Shown here in pieces: positions 30,995 through 41,729 of a DNA stretch of 64,000 nucleotides. The first letter of the stretch is position 1, and every line of letters starts with the position of its first letter. A program made the position numbers and the translations under genes. Under the pieces are notes generated by a model. That model worked only from the letters and a program-made list of their open reading frames with translations, made no database searches and was not told the origin of the DNA. The stretch is from Gammaproteobacteria bacterium. Lineage in GTDB: Bacteria > Pseudomonadota > Gammaproteobacteria > GRL18. The stretch lies in the NCBI GenBank assembly GCA_016744395.1, contig JADGEK010000011.1, forward strand, positions 1-64,000, in the 5' to 3' direction.

Positions 30995-31861
30995 TCAATA
31001 ATGCATCACCGAATAACCTTTATTGCGTAACAATTGTAACAGGCCATCTTCACCCACTAAATGCAAAGCACCGACCAGTACTAAAGCCGTTGTCTCATCG
31101 TTAAACATGGCTTCAATACGAGGTAGCCAGTTGTTATTACGTTCCACTAACATACTTTGATACAATTCAGGATAATCCTCCAGCATATCTAGTAAGACAA
31201 TATTTTTCATTTCAAGTTCATTGCCTGAACGCCATGCACTTCTTAAAGAATTTATCATTGAGCTGATATTTTTAAGATCATTGAGAGTATTTAGAATCAA
31301 TTCATTTTCATTCCCATTGCCCATATTAACCAGAAAGCTCAGCTGTTCATCCAGGGTTTCCAGTGTATCAATTGATTTTTTTTCTGCCATCGCTCGCTGC
31401 CAAAAGTGCTCATCCACACCCACCGTCACCATTCCCATTCGCTGAAACTCAATTGCAGACATAACAATCACAACCATTCCCGGCTTCATAGCACTAATCT
31501 GCCCCATGGGCACCTTGTCTGAAAAATAGGCCTCTAATCGTTGATAGGTTGGTTGGCTTAGAACATCCTGAAGTGATTCTCCCAGAGGGTACAACATTGC
31601 CTGCATCATTTTTTGTGAAAATTCAGGTTCTTTAGCCTGAGTAATATTAGTTTCAAAGACAATTTTTCCTGCTGCTTTAAAGGCTTGTTCAAATTCCACA
31701 GGCAGAGGGTAGTCATCATGTCCCAAAACATGTACCGTCCCCCCCAGATACAAAGTTTGATTGTCTTTACTGATTTTCCAAAGAGAGGTCTGGGCAGAGA
31801 CAGAATATGAAACAATCAGAAGAATCAGTGTAATAAAGGATAGAGAAATCGTTTTTGTCAT
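30995..31861 (-). CDS. TraB/GumN family protein
   Basis: SLWKISKDNQTLYLGGTVHVLGHDDYPLP ... ALVLVGALHLVGEDGLLQLLRNKGYSV. Confidence 0.92.
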   Translation of the reverse strand: MTKTISLSFITLILLIVSYSVSAQTSLWKISKDNQTLYLGGTVHVLGHDDYPLPVEFEQAFKAAGKIVFETNITQAKEPEFSQKMMQAMLYPLGESLQDVLSQPTYQRLEAYFSDKVPMGQISAMKPGMVVIVMSAIEFQRMGMVTVGVDEHFWQRAMAEKKSIDTLETLDEQLSFLVNMGNGNENELILNTLNDLKNISSMINSLRSAWRSGNELEMKNIVLLDMLEDYPELYQSMLVERNNNWLPRIEAMFNDETTALVLVGALHLVGEDGLLQLLRNKGYSVMHY

Positions 31862-32000
31862 TTACTTTTACCTGACATTATCAATGCTACAAGCCATTTT
31901 TATAGATATTTTTTCATGACTATAGCAGATATATTTAAGTCCATATATACTAGAAATATAGCCACTCACTCCACAGTTCAGAAATAGTACGAGCATAAAT

Positions 32001-32834
32001 ATGGGAATTTTAGATGATTTAAGAGAAGAAGCCAGTCAGAAACAGGCCGACCTTCAAGAAGATACGCTTCTTAGAGAAAAACTTGAACACAATTATCAAT
32101 TATTGGTTCTACCAAGAATGCAGCAATTATTTTCTTATTTCAAGGAACTCATTGAGTATTTAAGCATTATTGAGAACCCCATTGAAGTTTCTCAATATTC
32201 AAAACGCTATTCTCAACTGGGTTTGCTTTATCAACAAAATTATCGTCTGAGCACAGATAAACATGGTGGCCTTTCTCACTATGATAAACTCACTGAAGTC
32301 AACTTGCGATTTAATTATGAGCCTAAAGAGGGAGAAGAAGACACATTTTCACACCTTATTAAACACAAAATTGAAGCTGAGCAGGAGAAGGATTTTTTAT
32401 CCCGCCATAAAGTCGCATATAATATTGATCGAAATTTTGGTAACACCAAAGAAACAGCCATTACTTTTCAAATTTCAAGAAAAATTCCAGTGCTCTTCAA
32501 ATTCTCAGTCGATTATGAGAAAGCACTCATTATTCTCAAGATACAAAACCACGAAAACTTTGAATCAAGAACAAAAGTGATTAATCCCGAACAAATTAAT
32601 GAACAAAACCTTGATACATTAGCGCGCTATATTTTAAGAAAAGACGATGACTTTCTGCGCATGGAAATTGATGAAGTTTCTAAAGAAAAAATAAGAGAAC
32701 AAGTCAACTTACAAAAACAAACCCATGCAAATGAACTGAAAGAAGCGCTTCTGCGAGAGGAAAATGAGAAGAAAAAAGAAGAGATCAATAAGGTCAGTAA
32801 TAAAATAAAATCATTTTTTAAGCAAATAAAATAA
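32001..32834 (+). CDS. Hypothetical coiled-coil protein
   Basis: 277 aa, coiled-coil ends, no family recognised. Confidence 0.6.
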   Translation: MGILDDLREEASQKQADLQEDTLLREKLEHNYQLLVLPRMQQLFSYFKELIEYLSIIENPIEVSQYSKRYSQLGLLYQQNYRLSTDKHGGLSHYDKLTEVNLRFNYEPKEGEEDTFSHLIKHKIEAEQEKDFLSRHKVAYNIDRNFGNTKETAITFQISRKIPVLFKFSVDYEKALIILKIQNHENFESRTKVINPEQINEQNLDTLARYILRKDDDFLRMEIDEVSKEKIREQVNLQKQTHANELKEALLREENEKKKEEINKVSNKIKSFFKQIK

Positions 32835-32836
32835 CC

Positions 32837-32868
32837 GTAGAGACAAGATATAGATAGCTTGTCTCTAC
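32837..32868. terminator. Hairpin between convergent genes
   Basis: gtagagacaag ... cttgtctctac, 11-bp perfect stem, no long T tract. Confidence 0.5.
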
Positions 32869-32877
32869 AAGCATTAA

Positions 32878-34194
32878 TTAAAAGTCGTAACCACGTTCAT
32901 CATGAGAGGCAATGTCCAGACCTTCGGTCTCTTCTTCCCGATCAACACGCAAGTCAACAAATACACCAACCACTTTCAAAATGATATAAGTCATAACCGC
33001 AGTATAGAGCATTGTTGCACCAATACCTGTTAACTGGACAATAAGCTGACTGCTCATATTCATACCTTCTGCATAACCCTGACCAGAGAAAACTCCCAGG
33101 CCTGCTGAAGCAAAGATGCCCGCAAGAAAAGTACCCAATATTCCGCCCACACCATGCACAGGGAAAACATCTAATGAATCATCTAATTTTAGTTTTACTT
33201 TGATGATTTGAGTCGCAAAATAACAAACAAAACCAGCACTCAAACCGATGATTAAAGCACCTGCAGGTCCAACAAATCCAGAGGCTGGTGTAATCGTACC
33301 CAGACCTGCAACCATACCAGTCACTATACCTAAAACCGAAGGCTTACCATGTTTAACCCACTCAATTGCAGCCCACATACCAGCACCTGCAGCTGCAGAT
33401 ACATGAGTGACCAACATTGCCATAGCTGCATTACCATCAGCAGCTAAAGCGCTACCACCGTTAAAACCAAACCAGCCCACCCATAACATACCTGCACCAA
33501 TAACAGTCATTGTCAGGTTATGTGGCGGCAGTGCATGAACGCCAAATTCTTTACGTTTACCGATCACTAATGCAGTCACTAATGCGGCAATACCTGCAGT
33601 AATATGTACCACGGTTCCGCCAGCAAAATCCAACAAACCCATTTCATATAACCAGCCACCTTCTGCCCACACCCAGTGAGTAATCGGTATATAAACAACA
33701 AATAACCAGATGGCACTGAAAATCATCATCGCCGAAAAACGGGCTCTCTCAGCAAAAGCACCGACAATCAAGGCTGGGGTAATAATCGCAAATGTCATTT
33801 GAAACAATGCAAATAAACCTTCTGGTATCGTACCTGAGACACTGCTTTCCATAACGCCAGCAAAAAGCACCTTATCAAAGCCACCAATAAAGGCATTCAT
33901 TGAGCCGCCGTCACTGAATGCCAATGAGTAACCCGCAACTAGCCAGAGTATTGACATAATACTGGTGATAGCAAAACACTGCATCAATATCGATAAAACA
34001 TTCTTGGTACGGACCAGACCACCATAAAACAGTGCCAGACCAGGCAAGGTCATAAACAAAACCAGAGCAGTAGAAATCATTATCCAGGCTGTATCTGCAC
34101 CATTGATGGTATCAGCGGCCATTGCATTTCCCGAAAATAAGAGCAGTAAAACTGAAATCAGGCTGATGCCTGATAATTTATGATTGATTGTCAT
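32878..34194 (-). CDS. amtB: Ammonium transporter AmtB
   Basis: ALFYGGLVRTKNVLS, WLVAGYSLAF, DFAGGTVVHITAGIAAL, DVFPVHGVGGILGTFLAGIFA. Confidence 0.97.
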   Translation of the reverse strand: MTINHKLSGISLISVLLLLFSGNAMAADTINGADTAWIMISTALVLFMTLPGLALFYGGLVRTKNVLSILMQCFAITSIMSILWLVAGYSLAFSDGGSMNAFIGGFDKVLFAGVMESSVSGTIPEGLFALFQMTFAIITPALIVGAFAERARFSAMMIFSAIWLFVVYIPITHWVWAEGGWLYEMGLLDFAGGTVVHITAGIAALVTALVIGKRKEFGVHALPPHNLTMTVIGAGMLWVGWFGFNGGSALAADGNAAMAMLVTHVSAAAGAGMWAAIEWVKHGKPSVLGIVTGMVAGLGTITPASGFVGPAGALIIGLSAGFVCYFATQIIKVKLKLDDSLDVFPVHGVGGILGTFLAGIFASAGLGVFSGQGYAEGMNMSSQLIVQLTGIGATMLYTAVMTYIILKVVGVFVDLRVDREEETEGLDIASHDERGYDF

Positions 34195-34231
34195 AGAGTA
34201 AAACCTTTAAAATTTTTAGATGCCATATTTA

Positions 34232-34247
34232 AGCAATTTTTGCACCA
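34232..34247 (-). promoter_or_regulatory. Sigma54 (-24/-12) promoter of amtB
   Basis: Coding-strand sequence TGGTGCAAAAATTGCT matches TGGCACG-N4-TTGCW with correct GG-N10-GC spacing. Confidence 0.75.
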
Positions 34248-34393
34248 TAAACGCTCAAAATCTATAGAATCAAAAACTTACTGAGATTTTTATTATTTTT
34301 TTTTGTCTTTAATACAGCAATAAAGCACCACAATGATTCACAAAAAACAATAATGCACCATTTTGAGACAGATTGACCAAACAAAAGAGAATT

Positions 34394-37300
34394 CTAGCTC
34401 ACTTTTGAATATTTCATAAAAAATTGATACAAAAGAGGAATAACGAAGAGAGTCAACATGGTTGAAAAAGCCAGGCCCCATACAATAGCCGTTGCCAAAG
34501 GGCCCCAGATGAGCGATTTTCCTGCAAAGCCACTGGCCAGAGAAAAAAGGCCTGCAATCGTCGTTAAAGAAGTAATTAAAATAGGAATGATCCGCCTTCT
34601 AGCGGCAAAAATAATGGCATGATTAACCGTCATACCTTGCCTCAATCGTGTATTAGCCGCGGAAATCAAGACGATAGAGGCATTCACTGCAATACCAACC
34701 AGAGCAACCACACCATAAAGCGTATAGAGGCTCAGAGGGTTATTACTCACAAACAGACCGATGACAACGCCTGTAAAAGCTAAAGGAATGGTGGCAAGAA
34801 TCAGCAAGGGCTGAAAATAACTTCTAAACTGAGTGCCTATAATAAGATAAATTAAACCCACCCCCATCAAGAAAAGATATGGCATAACCTCCAGAGTTTC
34901 TTCCAAATCATCTAACTGACCGGAAAAATCCAAACTGATACCAGGATGTTTGACTTTAAGTGTCTGCCAATGCTCCTGAATCAAATGATTCATCTCAAGT
35001 GTATTCGGTCCTCCGTCTTTAATATCGGCTTCAATGATAACCACACGCTGTAGATTATAATGTCGAATATTACTGCGTGACAGTTGATAACGTTCCTGGA
35101 CTAATTCATTGAGTGGAATCGATGAGACCCTGTCATTTTGTTCATCAAAAAAACTGATGGGTGTTTGTAACCAGCTTGACAGCATATTGGGTGTCTTTAC
35201 TGAATTTTGTAAATGATCATTCTCATCATTCAGACCTGCTTTTACTCTGATATTAACTTCTTCACCTCGATACTGAAAACTACTGACGACTTCTCCGCCT
35301 GCAAGAATACGAATATCCCGCATAATTTGACTGGGTGGCAAGCCTGAACGATGAACGGCATCCTGATTTAATTGCAGCGCTAATTCCATAGTCCCTGCAC
35401 TGTCCAAAATAGTGATATTTTCAATATCATCCAATTGTTCAAAAAACAGTTTAATATCTGCAACAGCTGCTTGAATTAATCCAAATTCAGCACCCTGTAC
35501 TTTCATACTGATGGCTCGATTCACTGGTGGCCCATCTTCTAACTGTAATAAAGACATTTGTTCCACACCTGTCATTCCTTTGAATTGCTGCTTCAAATTC
35601 TCATGCAATCGTTCCACACCTTCTGCTGGTGTATCTGGTAGTGACAAAACAATCTGTCCATAATGTTCACCAAATAAAGGTTCAACCTGAGTAAAATAAA
35701 AGCCTGCATAGGAAGCCATTTCACGATATTCATCTCGAGCAAGCACTGATTTTATCTTGTTTTCCAGCTGATTCACTTTTGCTAAAGTATAATCAATCGG
35801 TGTACCTTCTTTCATTTTCAAATTGACATAAATGAGTGGAAATGGCTCGCCAGCAAAAAAATTAACCAGAATTTTTCCACTTTGTAAGGCATAAACAGCA
35901 CTGCAAAAAAGCAAGAACAAACTCAATAGAATGATTTTAGGTCGCCTTAGAGAACCTATTAGCAAACGCATATAGGTGAGTTTCAGTTTGTGTGTGAATG
36001 ACTCACGAAACCTTTGCATTTTATTGACTTTGAGTAGCCCATTATTCGTCTGAGACTCAGAATAATCAGGTTTACTGGCAATAATATGTGCTGGCAGCAT
36101 CCAATAGGCCTCAATTAGACTGATGCCCAGTGCAATTGTCACCACCAGGGGAATTACCAGCATAAATTCACCTATGATTCCAGGCAATAGCATCAAGGGC
36201 AAAAAGGCGGCCATGGTCGTCAGTACCGATGCAGTCACTGGTGCAATCACTTCAGTAATGGCATTGATTGCCGCTCGTGTACTATCCATTCCATGACGCA
36301 TTCGCGTGTACATTGACTCTACAACAACAATGGCATCATCAACCAGCATACCAAGCACAATGACAACTCCGAGTAGAACCGCATTATTCAATGTATGGCC
36401 TAAGCCATGCAGCACCCAAAATGAGGCTGCTAAAGTAAATGGAATACCTATTGTCGTAAAAAAAGCAATGCGTGAACCCAGAAAAAACCATGTGACTAAT
36501 AACACTAAAGATAAACCAATTAAGGCATTATTCTGCATTATTTTAATGGCTTTACGAGTCAACAAAGTATTATCATCCAGCAAAGTAACCACAATACCTG
36601 TCACCCTGGACAATTGATTTTTTTCATCAATAAACTCTTTTAAATCATCAATCATTTTTAAAGTATTGACATCATCTTTTTTAAACACAGAAAGTATGAT
36701 TGCAGGGCGATTATTATAAAGAGATTTTGTGCTCAGTTTATCTTGTCCCAAATAAATTCTTGCAACATCACCTAAAAGGACTTGATGTTTAATACCCATA
36801 ATAGGCATTTTTGCCAAGTACTCAGGGTCACTATTCGTTCCTTTAACACTGATTAACCACTGTTGATCTTCAATATTAATTGTACCTGCTGCAGTGTCTC
36901 TAAACTGAGTTTGAATGGTTTGAGCAACAACAGAAGGCGATAATCCCAAACCAGTAAGGCGATCAATATCAACCTCAACAATTAATTCTGGGTCACTACT
37001 GCCAAGAAGATCAACACGTTCAATATAAGATAGGCGTTCCATTTCTTTATCAAGCGCCTGAGCATAAAAGCGAAGGCTTTCATCATAGGCTTTACCCTGT
37101 AAAACAAGAGTGGCTGTAGGAAATGCACTGGATGAGGTGAGTTCTAAAATCAGCGGGGATTCTGATTCTTCAGGTAAGCGCGTATTTTCAATGTGTTGAA
37201 TTTCACGCCGTAAATCAGCAATCCGTTTATCAAAAATTTGTTCATCCAGATCTTCAAAGCGCACCAGAATACTGGACATTGATTCTCTAGAGCTGGATGA

Positions 37301-37555
37301 AATAAAGCGGATATCCGAAACTTTAGCAATCCCCTCCTCTAAAGGCTCCGTGATTCTTTTTTCAATATCTTCTGGTGAGGCATCAATTAAAACCGTATTA
37401 ATTTGAATCCAGTTAAAATTCATGGATGGATCTTTTTCTTTGGGCATTGCATTATAGCTTAAAAAACCCATAACCAAAATAAGAACAAAAGTCAGATTAG
37501 CTAAAACATGATGCTGCAAGAATTGTTGAAATATTGAGTTTGGCATATTAGTCAA
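34394..37555 (-). CDS. RND-family efflux transporter permease
   Basis: 1053 aa, GVVIVLGMLVDDAIVVVESMYTRM, AcrB/MdtB-like topology. Confidence 0.95.
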   Translation of the reverse strand: MTNMPNSIFQQFLQHHVLANLTFVLILVMGFLSYNAMPKEKDPSMNFNWIQINTVLIDASPEDIEKRITEPLEEGIAKVSDIRFISSSSRESMSSILVRFEDLDEQIFDKRIADLRREIQHIENTRLPEESESPLILELTSSSAFPTATLVLQGKAYDESLRFYAQALDKEMERLSYIERVDLLGSSDPELIVEVDIDRLTGLGLSPSVVAQTIQTQFRDTAAGTINIEDQQWLISVKGTNSDPEYLAKMPIMGIKHQVLLGDVARIYLGQDKLSTKSLYNNRPAIILSVFKKDDVNTLKMIDDLKEFIDEKNQLSRVTGIVVTLLDDNTLLTRKAIKIMQNNALIGLSLVLLVTWFFLGSRIAFFTTIGIPFTLAASFWVLHGLGHTLNNAVLLGVVIVLGMLVDDAIVVVESMYTRMRHGMDSTRAAINAITEVIAPVTASVLTTMAAFLPLMLLPGIIGEFMLVIPLVVTIALGISLIEAYWMLPAHIIASKPDYSESQTNNGLLKVNKMQRFRESFTHKLKLTYMRLLIGSLRRPKIILLSLFLLFCSAVYALQSGKILVNFFAGEPFPLIYVNLKMKEGTPIDYTLAKVNQLENKIKSVLARDEYREMASYAGFYFTQVEPLFGEHYGQIVLSLPDTPAEGVERLHENLKQQFKGMTGVEQMSLLQLEDGPPVNRAISMKVQGAEFGLIQAAVADIKLFFEQLDDIENITILDSAGTMELALQLNQDAVHRSGLPPSQIMRDIRILAGGEVVSSFQYRGEEVNIRVKAGLNDENDHLQNSVKTPNMLSSWLQTPISFFDEQNDRVSSIPLNELVQERYQLSRSNIRHYNLQRVVIIEADIKDGGPNTLEMNHLIQEHWQTLKVKHPGISLDFSGQLDDLEETLEVMPYLFLMGVGLIYLIIGTQFRSYFQPLLILATIPLAFTGVVIGLFVSNNPLSLYTLYGVVALVGIAVNASIVLISAANTRLRQGMTVNHAIIFAARRRIIPILITSLTTIAGLFSLASGFAGKSLIWGPLATAIVWGLAFSTMLTLFVIPLLYQFFMKYSKVS

Positions 37556-37573
37556 TTTCTAACTCGATACGAA

Positions 37574-38623
37574 TCATTGTGCGCTTACTTTTTTTAAAGA
37601 AACCAACTGACCATCGGTTAATGCATTCCGCCCTGAGATGACCACTCTAGTATCCATAGGCAAACCAACAATTGCAGCTCGACCAGTCATCGCATTTTTG
37701 ATGGGATGAAAATGAGCTTTCAAGTTTTTATTATCAATTTCATCTTTAATAATAAAAATACCCGTTTTAGACTTTCTAGTCACAAGATAATTAGCAGGAA
37801 TATGCATAGCTCGTAATGTAATTTCAACCATGCCATAAGCATCGGGCAAGGTTTTTTCTTGCAAAAAAGTCAAACGTACTCGTTGATGTCTTGCACGAGT
37901 TTCAATGCTTGGAATAATAGCCCTGAGTTTTAATGGGTATGCCTTATTTCGATAAATAAAGTTTAAGGCCGTATAATCCAAATTATCAATCATAACAATG
38001 GGCACCTGAACTTCAACTTCAAGATTATCAACGTCAATAAGTCTAACTAATGCCGTATGAGGTGCAACGTGTTCACCCACATGAATTAAACGTTCAGAGA
38101 TAACGCCTGAAAAAGGTGCTTTGATCTGACAACGCGAAATAATTTTTTCTGATTGCTTTATCTTATTATCCAGCAATTGTCTTTGTGCACTCAGTTTTGC
38201 CACTTCTGTCCCTAACTTTCTATGGGCCTCTTGTGAAACACTTTTACTTTTTATTAATTTTTTAGAGCGTTCGTATTGATAATTTGCAAATTGCTGATCT
38301 GCAATCAACATGTTTTTTTCTGAAATCTGTTGTTCTCTAGCCAGTTCAAAATCATCACATTCCAAACTGATTAATAGCTGATTTTTAAGCACCTGATCGC
38401 CAATTTGAACATGAACATTTTTGACCAGGGCTGAAACTTCAGAGCTGAGTAAACTGTTTTGCAAAGTGACAACCTGGGCGGGTGCTTTTTTGACAGGATG
38501 AAAAACCAATTGTTCGATGGATTTAATTGTAACAGGAATCACTTCGTCTTTAGCCGCATTGGCAGATAGGCAAAATAAGAGAGCCATTAATAAAAAAAGT
38601 CTAATGCCAAATTTTTTTTTCAT
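37574..38623 (-). CDS. RND efflux periplasmic adaptor subunit (HlyD-like)
   Basis: Signal peptide, lipoyl/hairpin domain VKNVHVQIGDQVLKNQLLISLE, adjacent to RND permease. Confidence 0.92.
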   Translation of the reverse strand: MKKKFGIRLFLLMALLFCLSANAAKDEVIPVTIKSIEQLVFHPVKKAPAQVVTLQNSLLSSEVSALVKNVHVQIGDQVLKNQLLISLECDDFELAREQQISEKNMLIADQQFANYQYERSKKLIKSKSVSQEAHRKLGTEVAKLSAQRQLLDNKIKQSEKIISRCQIKAPFSGVISERLIHVGEHVAPHTALVRLIDVDNLEVEVQVPIVMIDNLDYTALNFIYRNKAYPLKLRAIIPSIETRARHQRVRLTFLQEKTLPDAYGMVEITLRAMHIPANYLVTRKSKTGIFIIKDEIDNKNLKAHFHPIKNAMTGRAAIVGLPMDTRVVISGRNALTDGQLVSLKKVSAQ

Positions 38624-38639
38624 TTTAAACCTTTAGCCA

Positions 38640-39479
38640 TTATTCGTCTTTCACATGTTGCCACACTTGATCCATTTCCTCAAAAGAGGCTTGTTCCATC
38701 TTTTGTCGATCACATTGATAGTACTGTTCCATTTTTTTGAACCTTTGGCTGAATTTATGATTACTCATGCGTAATGCTTTTTCAGGATCAATTTTCAGTT
38801 TACGGGCCAAATTAACACAACTGAATAAGACATCACCCAATTCATCTTCAATCCGTTCAATAGCGCGTTCTTTACCTTCATTCTCTGCCGTTGAAAATGC
38901 CGAAAGCTCAACCGAAAGCTCTTCCAACTCATCAGAAATAATCGGCAACACCTCTTCTGCCGACTCCCAATCAAAACCAACCTGAGTGGCTTTTTTCTGT
39001 ATTTTTACCGATCGGGTCATGGCTGGAAGAATTTTACTGATACCATCCATCAGGCTCACTGGTTCTGACGCCTCAAAATCAGATTCTGCTTTAGAGACTT
39101 GAGCACCCCTCTTTTCAACTTCCTTCTGCTCTTCCCAGGCTTTTAGAAACGCAGCTTCATTTTCATATTGATGATCTGAAAACACATGAGGATGTCTGGT
39201 AACCATTTTATCTGCAATCGCCTCAGCAATATCATCAAAATCAAACAAATTCTCTTCTTTAGCTAACTGAGCATAAAAGACAACCTGAAACAATAAATCC
39301 CCTAACTCCTTTTTGACCTCATCCATATCCCCCAGTTCAATCGCCTCAGCCACTTCATAAGCTTCCTCCAGGGTATACGGAACCAAAGACTTATAGTCCT
39401 GCTTCAAATCCCAGGGACAACCACCCTCAGGATCTCTAAGTTGAGACATAATATCAAGCAAACGTGTCAATTGTTGCAT
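38640..39479 (-). CDS. mazG: Nucleoside triphosphate pyrophosphohydrolase MazG
   Basis: LRDPEGGCPWDLKQDYKSLVPYTLEEAYEV, duplicated EELGD/ELGD motifs. Confidence 0.96.
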   Translation of the reverse strand: MQQLTRLLDIMSQLRDPEGGCPWDLKQDYKSLVPYTLEEAYEVAEAIELGDMDEVKKELGDLLFQVVFYAQLAKEENLFDFDDIAEAIADKMVTRHPHVFSDHQYENEAAFLKAWEEQKEVEKRGAQVSKAESDFEASEPVSLMDGISKILPAMTRSVKIQKKATQVGFDWESAEEVLPIISDELEELSVELSAFSTAENEGKERAIERIEDELGDVLFSCVNLARKLKIDPEKALRMSNHKFSQRFKKMEQYYQCDRQKMEQASFEEMDQVWQHVKDE

Positions 39480-39599
39480 AGGGAGTTTTTCCTATATCAG
39501 ATAAAAATGTTAAATAGTATTTAAAAGGGAAATATTCGAAAATGGCTTAAAAGGTTCGCTTTGGCTTTTCCACCTCTAGCGAGAAAAATATTACGTTGA

Positions 39600-39712
39600 G
39601 TGTTTGGGAGGTCTGTTGCTCTATTGGGGCTTTTCGAGGCAGGGATGCCGAGGTTGAGCGTGCCATGGATGGCCTAGAGCGCCCCCAATAGAGCAACAGA
39701 CCTCCCAAACAC
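39600..39712. repeat. 30-bp perfect inverted repeat with 53-nt loop
   Basis: gtgtttgggaggtctgttgctctattgggg (39600-39629) and ccccaatagagcaacagacctcccaaacac (39683-39712). Confidence 0.95.
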
Positions 39713-39745
39713 GCCTTTCAATCCTAAATATTTCGAGCGCCCCTT

Positions 39746-40198
39746 TTATGGGTTTTCCACAGCCAACAAAGCTGAAATCACATCATCTTCAAGGCTTATT
39801 CTATCGGCAAGTAACTCACCCACAGAATTCAAACAAGTCTCCAGCTTATCACAATCCAGGGCTGAGACATCACTATTATATTGATCATGAAAATCAAGTA
39901 TTTTTTGAGTATTATCAACAAGTTCTGGATAAACACTATCAGCAATTTTTAACACACTTTGACGGCGTTCTTTATTTTCTTCAAGGTAATTGTAGAGGTT
40001 AAAATGAGCTTTGGCGCTATAGTCAACCATGGATTCACAGAAATCTTCTAGTACTTCCTGGAGCGTTTCATTCATTTCAAATGGTTGATAAGACATCACC
40101 TCTTTGTATTGAGCCAGAGTTTCAGTTCGTGAATCCACCAAAGATTCAACGACATTACGTGACTGAACCCGACGTTCTTTTACTATTGTATCAACCAT
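39746..40198 (-). CDS. rsd: Rsd/AlgQ-family anti-sigma70 regulator
   Basis: DFCESMVDYSAKAHFNLYNYLEENKERRQSVLKIADSVYPEL. Confidence 0.88.
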   Translation of the reverse strand: MVDTIVKERRVQSRNVVESLVDSRTETLAQYKEVMSYQPFEMNETLQEVLEDFCESMVDYSAKAHFNLYNYLEENKERRQSVLKIADSVYPELVDNTQKILDFHDQYNSDVSALDCDKLETCLNSVGELLADRISLEDDVISALLAVENP

Positions 40199-40561
40199 TT
40201 TTTATTCCTGTTAACCATTCGACTGGCAATAATGTTAATTTTCTAATACCAGTCTTTCAAATGTACTGATTTTAAATTCAAACTCTCTTTTCTAGCATCT
40301 TACCTATTATTTTACAAAAAATCGAAATTTTCTATATTTTCCAAGTATATAATAAAACTCATATATTCTAAAAAAGCACATCATTTTAGAATTTTACTCA
40401 AAAATGATTTTGGAAAAAAATGAAATTTTGTACTATAGTTATTGCATTATTAGCATTTTCCCAGTTAGAAGATGCTGAACATGGTTAAAGTTATTTATTT
40501 ATCTGTCGTTATACTTAATTATAACAACAAAAACCCTGTGCCCTAAGAAGAGAAACAAACT

Positions 40562-41536
40562 ATGCCTAATTTTATTCAATCTGTCGATGAACGTACTAAT
40601 CTTGCAGGGACCAACAGGCTTGAAGTCCTACTGTTCAGCTTAGGAAAAGATGATTCAACAGAAAGACAGGAAGTCTATGGTATTAATGTTTTTAAAGTTC
40701 GTGAAGTCATGCAGGTTCCTGATATCACTCATGCACCCGACATGCCCAATTCGGTCGAAGGTATGACCAGTCTTCGCGGCACAATGGTACCTGTAGTCAA
40801 CCTCCCCAAATTTTGTGGCCTTAATATTTCTGATGAACCTCAAATTCTCATTGTGACCGAATATAACAAACACATGCAGGGCTTCTTAGTTCATTCTGTG
40901 GAAAATATCCTGCGCCTACAATGGAATGACATTAAAGTGCCGCCTCAAATGATGTCTGATCAACTGGGTGGGCTGGTCACTGCCGTCACCGAATTAAAAG
41001 ATGGCCGAATCGCCATGATCATGGATGTTGAAAAAGTATTAGCAGAAACGGCTCATTTTGCCCAGGAAGACTCCTATTATGAGGACATCTCAACCTTGGA
41101 AGATCAAGGCTACACAGTCATGTACGCTGATGATTCTTCAGTTGCCCGCTCACAAATTGAACGCACTTTAGATCACATGGGTATTGCTCATGTTAGCGCA
41201 ATGAACGGTTCAGAAGCCTGGACTAAACTCAAAGAAATAGCAACTCGGGCAGAAACCACAGGATTACCTGTTAAAGACTACATTCAAGCCATTTTAACAG
41301 ATGTCGAAATGCCTGAAATGGATGGTTATGTACTCACTAAACACATTAAAAATGATCCTCGTTTTGAGGGGATCCCCGTGATCATGCATTCCTCTTTATC
41401 TGCTGATGCTAATATGTCACTCGGACGAGGCGTCGGCGCTGATGCTTATGTGGCCAAGTTTGAGCCTAAAGAACTCTCAAATAAACTCGTGGAAATTTTG
41501 AACCATAAGACCAAAGCTCTGGAGAATAATTCTTAA
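40562..41536 (+). CDS. cheV: Chemotaxis protein CheV (CheW-REC)
   Basis: N-terminal CheW-like domain, C-terminal receiver AILTDVEMPEMDGYVLTKHIK. Confidence 0.93.
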   Translation: MPNFIQSVDERTNLAGTNRLEVLLFSLGKDDSTERQEVYGINVFKVREVMQVPDITHAPDMPNSVEGMTSLRGTMVPVVNLPKFCGLNISDEPQILIVTEYNKHMQGFLVHSVENILRLQWNDIKVPPQMMSDQLGGLVTAVTELKDGRIAMIMDVEKVLAETAHFAQEDSYYEDISTLEDQGYTVMYADDSSVARSQIERTLDHMGIAHVSAMNGSEAWTKLKEIATRAETTGLPVKDYIQAILTDVEMPEMDGYVLTKHIKNDPRFEGIPVIMHSSLSADANMSLGRGVGADAYVAKFEPKELSNKLVEILNHKTKALENNS

Positions 41537-41729
41537 GCACTCTTGGTACTCAATGAGTAAAAAAATAGCACAAGGCATCTGTTTATCGTTGAGATGAATT
41601 TCTTACACTGTACAAGCAATGCTTTACCTTTCACGCATTAAACGTTATGTTAAGGTTAACACGATTTAGCCCACTACAAAATGGACAATGGAGGTGATTT
41701 TGATGAGTCACACCAGAAAGGAATAATTT

